This document shows, one piece after another, positions 1-5,958 of a stretch of 11,072 bases of DNA. The notes beneath the pieces were generated by a model. That model saw only the letters and a list, made by a program, of their open reading frames with translations, was not told the DNA's origin and did not search any database. The stretch covers positions 1-11,072 of the forward strand of contig JBBRGG010000118.1 of assembly GCA_038240875.1 (NCBI GenBank), in the 5' to 3' direction. The stretch's first letter is position 1; each line of letters begins with the position of its first letter. Source of the stretch: JBBRGG01 sp038240875 (GTDB lineage: Bacteria; Planctomycetota; Phycisphaerae; Phycisphaerales; UBA1924). A program made the position numbers and the translations under genes.

Positions 1-384
1 CGCGTCTCCGAAACGGTCAACTTTGATCGCCTGGGCACGCACAGCGTGACTTACGACGACACCCCTATTGAATTGCACGCTGAGGATATCTTGGACCGAA
101 TCGTGCGTGATGGCATTGGCGATGCGAAAGAGATCGAGTTCACCACGATCTTCCGCTCACGCACCCGTAGCGAAATGGTGGGGCTCTTCCTTGCATTGCT
201 GGACTTGTGTAGACGCCGCCGCGTTGCCTTTCGCCATGATGAAACGGGCCTGATACGCGTTCGCGCCCGCACAGCAGTAGAGCTCGCAGAAGATGCGGCA
301 GCCGTCGGCACGCCCAGTGATGTCGTGGACACGTTGGCAGATCACGAGAGAGAGTCAAAGCACGCATCTGAACGCGCGAGCTAA
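1..384 (+). CDS. scpA: ScpA, segregation and condensation protein A (C-terminal part, cut by left edge)
   Basis: The reading frame is open from base 1, so the start lies outside the window; about 127 residues are visible, ending at TAA 382-384. ScpA is the kleisin subunit of the bacterial SMC-ScpAB condensin, which compacts and segregates the chromosome; its C-terminal winged helix binds the SMC head. The visible part fits that domain: a segment beginning HSVTYDDTPIELHAEDI, then the block FTTIFRSRTRSEMVGLFLALLDL followed by a basic RRRRV stretch, the usual end of ScpA, where a last helix and a short strand close the winged helix. After it comes a charged, probably disordered tail of about 45 residues ending ERESKHASERAS, longer than in many ScpA proteins. 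The gene converges on the metal transporter operon. I see no link in function with that operon. Confidence 0.8.
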   Translation, partial: RVSETVNFDRLGTHSVTYDDTPIELHAEDILDRIVRDGIGDAKEIEFTTIFRSRTRSEMVGLFLALLDLCRRRRVAFRHDETGLIRVRARTAVELAEDAAAVGTPSDVVDTLADHERESKHASERAS

Positions 385-386
385 AT

Positions 387-437
387 TCGAGCGGGTTAGT
401 CTCTCGAAGTATGCTATCACGCAGACTAATCCTTCGA
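387..437. terminator. Hairpin between convergent genes, possible bidirectional terminator
   Basis: Arms TCGAGCGGGTTAGTCT (387-402) and AGACTAATCCTTCGA (423-437) are complementary apart from one bulged base and one G.T pair, with a 20-nt loop (403-422). The hairpin sits just after the scpA stop and covers the stop codon (TAG, 426-428) of the opposing permease gene, where a shared terminator would be expected. No T-run follows on either strand, so intrinsic termination is uncertain. Confidence 0.45.
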
Positions 438-1820
438 TGGGATCGGTGCCCCGTGCGGATCGCGCACGCGCAAGTTGGCGGGCAACTCGCTCAGCAACAA
501 CGCCTCAATTGCGGGTGTGATGAAGTGTTCAACCCTGTGGCTCGGTGCGTGCACATGGTCCGCAGGCAAGCCCAGCGAACGCGACAAGTATAACTCCCAA
601 AGCCGGTGCGAACGTACTAGATCGCGAGCCATAGCGTGACCCTTAGTCGTTAGCGAGAGCTCGCCTTGCGCGGTAATGCTTGCTAGTCCGCGCGATCGGA
701 GCGACCGCCGAGCCAGTGCGCACACGAGACGTGAACCGTTAACCACGTCGGGTGAGTCGTTGATGGGGGGCAAAAGGCCCGATTCGCTCGCGAGCGTAAG
801 CCTGGTTGGATCCGGTGTCGCGCGTTCGCTCGTGCGATAGAGCGCAGAGAGAATGTCTTCGCGCGCGATACGAACCGAGAGAGAAACCCGGCGGACAAAC
901 TTGCTCGCGATGCCATACCGCGGTGCAAAGATAACCGCGAGTCCAAACTGAACTCCCGCGGTTGCTGCAACCATACCCGCAATATTGGTCTCGAGGAACA
1001 GCGCGACGATGTACCCAAGTGTCGCAGCAGTCGTGGCGAAAAGAGCCGCGTACCACAGCATCCGTCCCAGTCGATCCGTCAGCATGTGCGCCGTTGCACC
1101 CGGAGCCACCAGCATCGCGATGACAAGGATCGAGCCAAGCACCTCAAAGCTCACAACGCTCGTGGCGGCGGTCGCCGCGAGAAGGCCAGCTTGAATCGCC
1201 CAAGGCGTGAACCCCAGCGCGCTCGCGAGCCCCGCGTCGAACGTCGTGATCCGCAGTTCTTTATAGAAGAGCGTGATCATGCCGACGTTGACCAACGCCG
1301 CTCCAAGCAGCCAAGGGAATGAGCGAGGCACTTCGATGACATGGCCAAGAATCGTGTAAGGCTCGGTATCCAGCGGGATCAGTTCCGCCAAGCCATAGAG
1401 CACGCAACCAGGATCAAGATCGACACTGCTGGCGTAGAGCGAAATCAACACAACGCCCGTAGCGAAGAATAACGAAAATGAAACGCCCAACGCCGCATCT
1501 TCGCGCACGCGCCTGGCCTTGGTCAACGCCGCAGATACGCCTGCGCTCGCCATCCCTGCAAGCGCGGCCCCCACAAGCATGACAAGTGGCGACCTGCTGG
1601 AACTAATCAGAAACGCGATCACAAGCCCAGGCAAAACCGCGTGCGAAATCGCGTCCCCTAACATGGACATCCGCCGAAGTACAAGAAAGACGCCAGGCAG
1701 CGCGCAGGCAATAGCGCACACAATGAGGCACGCGAGTGTCCAGACTTCGCCCGCGCCTAGTGGCCAAACCCAAGCGAGCACAAGAGGTTGCGTGGCAATA
1801 TGTTGCGCAAAGGTGCCCAT
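426..1820 (-). CDS. Metal ABC transporter permease fused to a C-terminal DtxR-type repressor domain (YtgCR-like)
   Basis: A 464-residue fusion protein. Residues 1-300 are an ABC-3 family permease for Mn2+, Fe2+ or Zn2+: several hydrophobic segments, the family motif MSMLGDAISHAVLPGLVIAF near 51-70, and the YtgC/TroC-type segment DLDPGCVLYGLAELIPLDT (135-152). From about 321 a DtxR/MntR-like domain follows: a diverged winged helix (EDILSALY to LTTKG, 321-394), then the metal-binding and dimerisation helices with HRLWE (405-409), HAPSHRVEHF (about 424-433) and the ending DPHGAPIPS. Chlamydia trachomatis YtgCR (about 450 residues) has the same order, and there the repressor part is released by cleavage. 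The start at 1820 was chosen because its ATG overlaps the TAA stop of the upstream permease (TAATG), implying coupled translation, and the frame upstream lacks conserved sequence. It is last in the operon. Whether the repressor part works tethered or cleaved cannot be read from the DNA. Confidence 0.88.
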   Translation of the reverse strand: MGTFAQHIATQPLVLAWVWPLGAGEVWTLACLIVCAIACALPGVFLVLRRMSMLGDAISHAVLPGLVIAFLISSSRSPLVMLVGAALAGMASAGVSAALTKARRVREDAALGVSFSLFFATGVVLISLYASSVDLDPGCVLYGLAELIPLDTEPYTILGHVIEVPRSFPWLLGAALVNVGMITLFYKELRITTFDAGLASALGFTPWAIQAGLLAATAATSVVSFEVLGSILVIAMLVAPGATAHMLTDRLGRMLWYAALFATTAATLGYIVALFLETNIAGMVAATAGVQFGLAVIFAPRYGIASKFVRRVSLSVRIAREDILSALYRTSERATPDPTRLTLASESGLLPPINDSPDVVNGSRLVCALARRSLRSRGLASITAQGELSLTTKGHAMARDLVRSHRLWELYLSRSLGLPADHVHAPSHRVEHFITPAIEALLLSELPANLRVRDPHGAPIPSKD

Positions 1821-2803
1821 TATGCCACACCTTTTCCAGATGTGTTCCCCGTGGAACACACGCGTGCCGACTGACTTTCTGATAGTGCGGAACGATTTCG
1901 ACGTTGGCGGATGAAGGCCGCAATGACCCCCGCGCGAGGCGCGAAGCAGAGTGAAAGAAAGAAGATCACTCCTGCAACAAGGATGATGGTCGGGCCGGTT
2001 GGCCAACCTTTAGATAGGCTTGTCTTGGGTACTGGGAGAACACCCGATGCGATGGTGCCGACGACTGCGGCGAGCATGCCGATGATGCCAGCGATGATGA
2101 GCGTGGTTGAGAATCGATCGGTCCAGAAACGCGCGGCGGCGGGTGGAATGACAAGCAGCCCGACGATCATGACGACGCCGACGGCTGGCAAGCCTGCGAC
2201 GGTGGTGAGCGCGACCAGAGTCATGACGAGCGCGTCGAGAATGCCCATGCGCCAGCCGAGAGATTGGCCGAAATCGCGATCAAAGCAGAGAGTGCGAAGT
2301 TCTTTGTGCAAGATGGCGACGATGATGAGGCAGGTGACGGTGACACCAGCGATGGTGAGGGCGTCGGAGCGAACCATGGTTGCGGCTTTGCCGAAGATGA
2401 AGTCGTCGAGGCCTGCACGCGAGCCGCTGGTGAGGCCTTGGATGATCTGGGAGAGAACGATACCGACGCCGAAGAAGCAGCCGATGACGAGTGCGATGGC
2501 GGCGTCTTCTTTAATGCGGGTGTGGCGACGGATGAGCGCGATGAGCCAGGCGGCGAGTGTTCCGACGATAAATGCACCGAGGAGCAGTCCGGGCAGGTTT
2601 CGTTCGCCGAGGATGAGAAAGGCGATGCAGACGCCTGGAAGTGCAGCGTGTGCGACGGCGTCGCCGACAAGGGCGCGGCGGCGAAGGACGCCGAGCGTGC
2701 CAACAACGCCGGAGCACAGGCCCAAGAGGCCTGCGCCGATTACTACTACGCGGGTGTTCGCGTCTGAGAAGGAGATCAGGCGTATGAGAACGTCAAGGTC
2801 CAT
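1820..2803 (-). CDS. Metal (Mn/Fe/Zn) ABC transporter permease
   Basis: A 327-residue integral membrane protein of the ABC-3 (ZnuB/MntB/TroC-D/YtgC-D) family, about eight or nine hydrophobic segments. It should form the membrane channel together with the fused permease encoded next, powered by the ATPase upstream. Recognisable are the family motif RRRALVGDAVAHAALPGV (41-58), the basic-acidic turn RRHTRIKEDAAIALVIG (92-108), CFDRDFGQSLGW (173-184) and the hydrophobic VVMIVGLLVIPPAAARFWTDR near the end. The polar tail from about 300 is short and unconserved. The ATG at 2803 was preferred to a TTG at 2848 because the extra 15 residues come from the A-rich spacer and the family homology begins right after MDLDVLIRL. 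The stop overlaps the next start by one base. No Shine-Dalgarno sequence is evident. Confidence 0.9.
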   Translation of the reverse strand: MDLDVLIRLISFSDANTRVVVIGAGLLGLCSGVVGTLGVLRRRALVGDAVAHAALPGVCIAFLILGERNLPGLLLGAFIVGTLAAWLIALIRRHTRIKEDAAIALVIGCFFGVGIVLSQIIQGLTSGSRAGLDDFIFGKAATMVRSDALTIAGVTVTCLIIVAILHKELRTLCFDRDFGQSLGWRMGILDALVMTLVALTTVAGLPAVGVVMIVGLLVIPPAAARFWTDRFSTTLIIAGIIGMLAAVVGTIASGVLPVPKTSLSKGWPTGPTIILVAGVIFFLSLCFAPRAGVIAAFIRQRRNRSALSESQSARVCSTGNTSGKGVA

Positions 2804-2933
2804 GTGGGAAGAAAGGTAGAATTGAAAAAAGCGAAAAGCGAAAAACAAAATTTAAAGCATCAAGGCAAGAAGCAAAAAAGCGGTAATCAACACCACGCGT
2901 TGGACATCGTGACAAGACATAAGGCGCTATGCA
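2804..2933. other. A-rich spacer inside the metal transporter operon
   Basis: This 130-bp gap separates the ATPase gene from the first permease gene in an otherwise tight operon. Its stretch from about 2820 to 2880 is very A-rich on the plus strand (T-rich in the operon's transcript), with repeated GCGAAAA and AAGCAAAAAAG words, clearly different from the GC-rich neighbourhood. I see no convincing reading frame, promoter or stable hairpin in it. A run of six T in the transcript sense (about 2874-2879) has only a 3-bp stem before it, too weak to call a terminator. Confidence 0.5.
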
Positions 2934-3758
2934 TTAGGGCACTGATGGCACTGCGCCATCGTGTGCAAGGCGGATGGCTTCGGCGGTTTGATCGATCACT
3001 GTGAGGCGGCCGCCATAGGTTGCGTGGAGGTTGTCACGAGTGAAGGTGGCGGCGACGGACCCGGAAGCTACAAGGCGGACGTTCAAGAGCAAAATGTGAT
3101 CGAAATATTCGGGCACGGTGCTGAGATCGTGGTGGACGGCGATGACGGTTCTGCCTGTGTCGCGCATCGCGCGGAGGACATCGACGATGGTGCGTTCGGT
3201 GGTGGCGTCGACGCCGGCGAAGGGTTCGTCCATGAGATACACGTCGGCGTCTTGCGCGAGTGCTCGGGCGAGGAATGTGCGTTGTTGTTGTCCACCGGAG
3301 AGCTCGGAGATCTGTCGAGCGGCGAGGTCTTGCATGCCGACGCGTGCGAGGCAATCGAGAGCAGCGGCGCGATCGGCCTTGCCTGGGCGACGGATCCAGC
3401 CAAGGCGTGCGTAGCGGCCCATGGTGACAACATCGAGAACGCTTGCGGGAAAGTCCCAATCGACGCTCTCGCGCTGCGGAACATAGCCGACGCGGCGGCG
3501 AACTTCGCGGAGAGGCTTGCCGAGAACTTCGACCTTACCGCTGGCCATGGGGACGAGGCCGAGGATGGCCTTTAAGAGCGTGGACTTTCCAGCGCCGTTT
3601 GGGCCGATGATCGCGACGAGTTTGTGCTGCGGGATACAGACATCAACATCCCAGAGCACGGGCTTGCGGTGATAGGCGACGGTGGCGTCATGGACTTCGA
3701 TCGCGGGGATCGAGATCGGAGTTGTGCGTGGAGTATTTTGTGCTTGAAATGTGGTCAT
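2934..3758 (-). CDS. Metal (Mn/Fe/Zn) ABC transporter ATP-binding protein
   Basis: A 274-residue ABC ATPase, the cytoplasmic motor of the metal importer. All nucleotide-binding motifs are intact: Walker A GPNGAGKST (52-60), Q-loop GYVPQR (91-96), ABC signature LSGGQQQR (153-160), Walker B VYLMDEP (173-179), D-loop (about 181-184) and the switch histidine in VHHD (208-211). After the Q-loop, VDWDFPASVLDVVTMGR is the hallmark of the manganese/zinc/iron subfamily (MntB, TroB, ZnuC, YtgB) and separates it from siderophore or amino-acid ATPases. The ATG at 3758 gives a normal length with a short unconserved lead of about 20 residues before the first strand. It lies 48 bp downstream of the binding-protein gene, consistent with one transcript. 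Confidence 0.93.
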   Translation of the reverse strand: MTTFQAQNTPRTTPISIPAIEVHDATVAYHRKPVLWDVDVCIPQHKLVAIIGPNGAGKSTLLKAILGLVPMASGKVEVLGKPLREVRRRVGYVPQRESVDWDFPASVLDVVTMGRYARLGWIRRPGKADRAAALDCLARVGMQDLAARQISELSGGQQQRTFLARALAQDADVYLMDEPFAGVDATTERTIVDVLRAMRDTGRTVIAVHHDLSTVPEYFDHILLLNVRLVASGSVAATFTRDNLHATYGGRLTVIDQTAEAIRLAHDGAVPSVP

Positions 3759-3806
3759 ATTAAGCAGTTGATTGGCGGGAACTAAGTGAAGGTTGCGATA
3801 GAAAAT

Positions 3807-5075
3807 TTATTGCTTGCACGATTCCGAAGGTGGTGCTGGGTGGATGAGGCTTGGGTCGGATTTGGGCGAGAGATTTGGGGAGGTATTTACAGGTTCTTGC
3901 GGAGTTTCGGGCTTTATTGGCTCTGCTGGGGAAGGGAGAACAGGTTGCGGCTGTGTTGGCTTGAGGATTTCTATTTGAGGAGCTGCATCGGCGGGCGCGA
4001 GAGCTTTAACGATTGTGGAGACGTTGTGGCGGAACATGCCTAGGTACGTGCCTTCGGGCGTGTTGGGCGCGCCCATGGCGTCGCTGAAAAGTTGGCCACC
4101 GATGATGACGTTGTGCCCGCGAGCTTTGGCGCCGGCGACGAGGGATTCGATGGTTTTGCGTGGGACGGAGCTTTCGACAAAGACAGCGGGGATTGTGCGT
4201 TGGACGAGCATGTCAACGAGGGTGTTCACGCCCTGTATGCTGATTTCGCTTTCGGTGGAGATGCCTTGGAGAGAGTTAACTTCGAGATCGAATGCTTGGC
4301 CGAAGTAGCCGAAGGCGTCGTGTGCGGTTACCAGGACGCGACGGTCTTTGGGAATGCGAGACAACTCGGCGGTGGCCCACTTTTTGAACTCAGCTAACTC
4401 GAATATGTATGCGTCGGCGTTGGCGGAGTAGAGGTCTTTGCTGGCGGGATCAAGCTCGATGAGGGCGTCGCGGGTGCGAGTGATGGTGAACTGCCAAAGG
4501 TCGGGATCGAACCAGACATGAGGATCAAAGTGGCCTGCGAACTCGGGTGGCTCGCGGAGCCGATCTTCGGGAATTGTGTCGGTAACTTGGACGGTTGGTT
4601 TCTTGCGGGCGAGGCGCACGAGCACATCGGCCATGCGGCCTTCGAGATGTAGGCCGCTGTAGAGGATGAGGTTTGCGTCTTGGAGAAGGCGGACATCGCG
4701 TGCGGAGGCTTTGTAAAGATGGGGATCCACTCCTTCGCCCATGAGGGTTGTGACAATGACGCGCGAGCCACCGACACGCGTAGCGATGTCGCCGACCATG
4801 GCTGTGGTGGCGACGATGCGGAGAACGGGAGATTGGTTTGCTGCAGGCAAGTCTGGAATGGTGGGATTGGTAGCAGTGGTGGGGGTGGTGGGAGCAGGCA
4901 AGGCAGTGGACGTGGGCGCGGCTTGATATACCAGTTTTTGCGCGACGTCCGATGGCAGAGTGTTTTGGGCAAGTGCGTATGTGGGCATGCACAGCAGGAT
5001 GAGAGCGGCGAGTGCACCTTGATACGACATGAATTTCGCAGGTGCAAACACACGGAATACAGTGGATTGTTGCAT
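3807..5075 (-). CDS. Periplasmic metal-binding protein of an Mn/Fe/Zn ABC transporter (TroA/MntA/YtgA-like)
   Basis: A 422-residue cluster-9 solute-binding protein that captures a divalent metal in the periplasm and delivers it to the permease pair. Residues 1-36 look like a signal peptide (hydrophobic ALAALILLCMPT, probable cleavage after ALA). Four likely ligands are visible: H119 in VDPHLY, H186 in FDPHVWFDP, H252 in TAHDAFGYF and D332 in LFSDAMG. His-His-His-Asp resembles Treponema TroA, whereas strict Mn binders such as PsaA have Glu in the third position. The His-rich loop of ZnuA is absent. Proline/threonine-rich low-complexity segments flank the core: about 45 residues after the signal peptide and about 60 at the C-terminus, so the protein is some 100 residues longer than usual. 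The start at 5075 was chosen for the signal peptide and the Shine-Dalgarno-like sequence in front. It is the first gene of the operon. Confidence 0.9.
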   Translation of the reverse strand: MQQSTVFRVFAPAKFMSYQGALAALILLCMPTYALAQNTLPSDVAQKLVYQAAPTSTALPAPTTPTTATNPTIPDLPAANQSPVLRIVATTAMVGDIATRVGGSRVIVTTLMGEGVDPHLYKASARDVRLLQDANLILYSGLHLEGRMADVLVRLARKKPTVQVTDTIPEDRLREPPEFAGHFDPHVWFDPDLWQFTITRTRDALIELDPASKDLYSANADAYIFELAEFKKWATAELSRIPKDRRVLVTAHDAFGYFGQAFDLEVNSLQGISTESEISIQGVNTLVDMLVQRTIPAVFVESSVPRKTIESLVAGAKARGHNVIIGGQLFSDAMGAPNTPEGTYLGMFRHNVSTIVKALAPADAAPQIEILKPTQPQPVLPSPAEPIKPETPQEPVNTSPNLSPKSDPSLIHPAPPSESCKQ

Positions 5076-5080
5076 AGGTG

Positions 5081-5089
5081 TCCCTTCTT
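5081..5089 (-). promoter_or_regulatory. Ribosome binding site of the metal-binding protein gene
   Basis: On the minus strand AAGAAGGGA stands six bases before the ATG at 5075. It contains AGAAGG, close to the AGGAGG consensus, and is the clearest ribosome binding site in the window. It supports 5075 over the in-frame upstream codon at 5189, which would place the signal peptide internally and run the gene through the operators. Confidence 0.6.
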
Positions 5090-5103
5090 GTAGCGTCTTC
5101 TGC

Positions 5104-5127
5104 AAAGTGTAACCACGGCTACAGTTT
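5104..5127. promoter_or_regulatory. Palindromic operator 1, probable MntR/DtxR-family binding site
   Basis: A 24-bp imperfect palindrome: left arm AAAGTGTAACC, centre AC, right arm GGCTACAGTTT. Arms match at 9 of 11 positions. It lies in the divergent region between the metal transporter operon and mntR, just downstream of the operon's proposed -10 box, where a bound repressor would block initiation. A related palindrome follows at 5177. The GGCTA half-site recalls the E. coli MntR box (AAACATAGC/GGCTATGTTT as I remember it). Size, position and neighbouring DtxR-family genes suggest a metal-responsive operator; binding is inferred. Confidence 0.65.
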
Positions 5128-5133
5128 GAGATC

Positions 5134-5139
5134 ATGATA
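5134..5139 (-). promoter_or_regulatory. Possible -10 box of the metal transporter operon
   Basis: Minus-strand TATCAT differs from TATAAT at one base and lies about 60 bp before the ATG at 5075. Transcription would begin near 5127, at the edge of operator 1. No good -35 hexamer is found at 17 bp, so the call is weak and rests mainly on position. Confidence 0.3.
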
Positions 5140-5176
5140 GTCACGTTGGCATGGCGGGGCCAGAGCGCGTCGTCCA

Positions 5177-5200
5177 AAGATGTAAACATGGGTACATATT
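5177..5200. promoter_or_regulatory. Palindromic operator 2, probable MntR/DtxR-family binding site
   Basis: A second 24-bp palindrome: left arm AAGATGTAAAC, centre AT, right arm GGGTACATATT, arms matching at 8 of 11 positions. It is identical to operator 1 at 17 of 24 positions, including the TGTAA and TACA cores at the same spacing. Centres are 73 bp apart, close to seven DNA turns, so bound dimers would lie on the same face. It is nearer to mntR and could control that gene, the operon, or both. Confidence 0.6.
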
Positions 5201-5235
5201 GCAGCTATCGGCACAAACAGGATGTCGGATTGGCC

Positions 5236-5241
5236 TATAGT
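5236..5241 (+). promoter_or_regulatory. Possible -10 box of mntR
   Basis: TATAGT lies seven bases before the ATG of mntR at 5249. If used, transcription would start at or within a base or two of the start codon, giving a leaderless or nearly leaderless message, which fits the absence of a Shine-Dalgarno sequence. No convincing -35 element is seen. Confidence 0.3.
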
Positions 5242-5248
5242 TTAGTGA

Positions 5249-5833
5249 ATGCCAACTGCACGAGCGCAAAATAGGACATCGGCGGGCACCCGCACACACA
5301 ATCCCTTGGCGAAACCGGCCATTAGGACGAAGGCGGCTCTTGCCAAGGGTGAGGTTACTCAGAAACGGGCCACGTCGAGGACCACATCGAGGGCAACGAT
5401 TGGCCGTTCCGCCGCGACCGCAGTTCAAGTGTCGACCGCGGTGTGCCATAAGCGAGTGCGTTCGGCTCACGCGACCGAAACCGCGGAGGATTACACCGAA
5501 GTGATCGCCGACTTGATCGCTATCAATGGCGAGGCACGTGTGGTCGACGTGGCACGAAAGCTTGGTGTTTCGCATGTGACAGTGACACGCACCGTCGCGC
5601 GTTTACAGCGTGACGGATGGTTGAAAGCTCAGCCCTATCGCGCGATTTTTTTAACAGACGCGGGTGCCAAGCTGGCGGTGCGAGCCAAACGTCGGCATGA
5701 CGCGGTGGTACGGTTTCTGATTGCCTTAGGCGTGGATGAGTTGACTGCGCACGCCGACGCGGAGGGGATCGAGCACCACGTTTCGCCCAAGACGTTGGCG
5801 GCACTGGAGCGATTTGCTGCACGTGCCGAATAG
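5249..5833 (+). CDS. mntR: MntR, manganese-responsive DtxR-family transcriptional regulator
   Basis: A 194-residue regulator of the E. coli-type MntR branch, which represses Mn2+ (sometimes Fe2+) uptake genes when metal is plentiful. The core begins near 79 with TAEDYTEVIADLI, followed by a winged helix (GEARVVDVARKLGVSHVTVTRTVARL, 94-119) and the wing ending PYRAIFLTDAG. The metal and dimerisation part includes RRH (148-150) and DAEGIEHHVS (170-179), the ligand signature of MntR with Glu/Glu/His. The first 75 or so residues are a basic, Arg/Thr/Ala-rich and probably disordered extension, about twice as long as the lead in E. coli MntR. An ATG at 5249 fits the possible promoter, but in-frame GTG codons close to the core (within about 5420-5460) are alternative starts. 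It diverges from the metal transporter operon and shares two palindromic operators with it, so it very likely controls that operon and perhaps itself. Confidence 0.9.
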   Translation: MPTARAQNRTSAGTRTHNPLAKPAIRTKAALAKGEVTQKRATSRTTSRATIGRSAATAVQVSTAVCHKRVRSAHATETAEDYTEVIADLIAINGEARVVDVARKLGVSHVTVTRTVARLQRDGWLKAQPYRAIFLTDAGAKLAVRAKRRHDAVVRFLIALGVDELTAHADAEGIEHHVSPKTLAALERFAARAE

Positions 5834-5958
5834 GCTTGTAATCTGGATTTGGTGTGGGTTTGGCAACGGCCGGGAGCCGCTTGTTCGATGGGTATATGTG
5901 ATTATGTTTTGGTGCGTGAGCCGTAGCAACTCGTGCTCATTTGTGTTACCATGCTGAC

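Noticed and set aside
1821..2006. N-terminal extension of the fused permease gene up to 2006
   Set aside because: It would overlap the upstream permease by 187 bases, has no membrane or conserved sequence, and the ATG at 1820 forms a TAATG overlap typical of coupled genes.
1911..2819. Long open frame on the plus strand opposite the first permease
   Set aside because: Its Met/Arg/Thr/Ser-rich product has no recognisable motif and mirrors the codon pattern of the well-supported permease on the other strand.
2874..2934. Intrinsic terminator before the six-T run in the operon spacer
   Set aside because: Only a three-base-pair stem directly precedes the T-run; not enough for termination, and it would silence both permease genes.
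2961..3575. Plus-strand open frame of 204 codons opposite the ATPase
   Set aside because: It lies wholly within an ATPase gene with every motif intact; the Gly/Glu/Asp-rich translation looks like an antisense artefact.
5076..5189. Extended start of the metal-binding protein at 5189
   Set aside because: It would bury the signal peptide, pass through a probable operator and promoter, and bypass the good ribosome binding site at 5081-5089.
5076..5248. Manganese riboswitch in the divergent region
   Set aside because: The leader between the likely transcription start and the ATG is only about 50 bases, too short, and no yybP-ykoY-like fold is seen.
5867..5880. CGGC...GCCG hairpin after mntR as a terminator
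   Set aside because: The stem has four pairs and there is no T-run after it.
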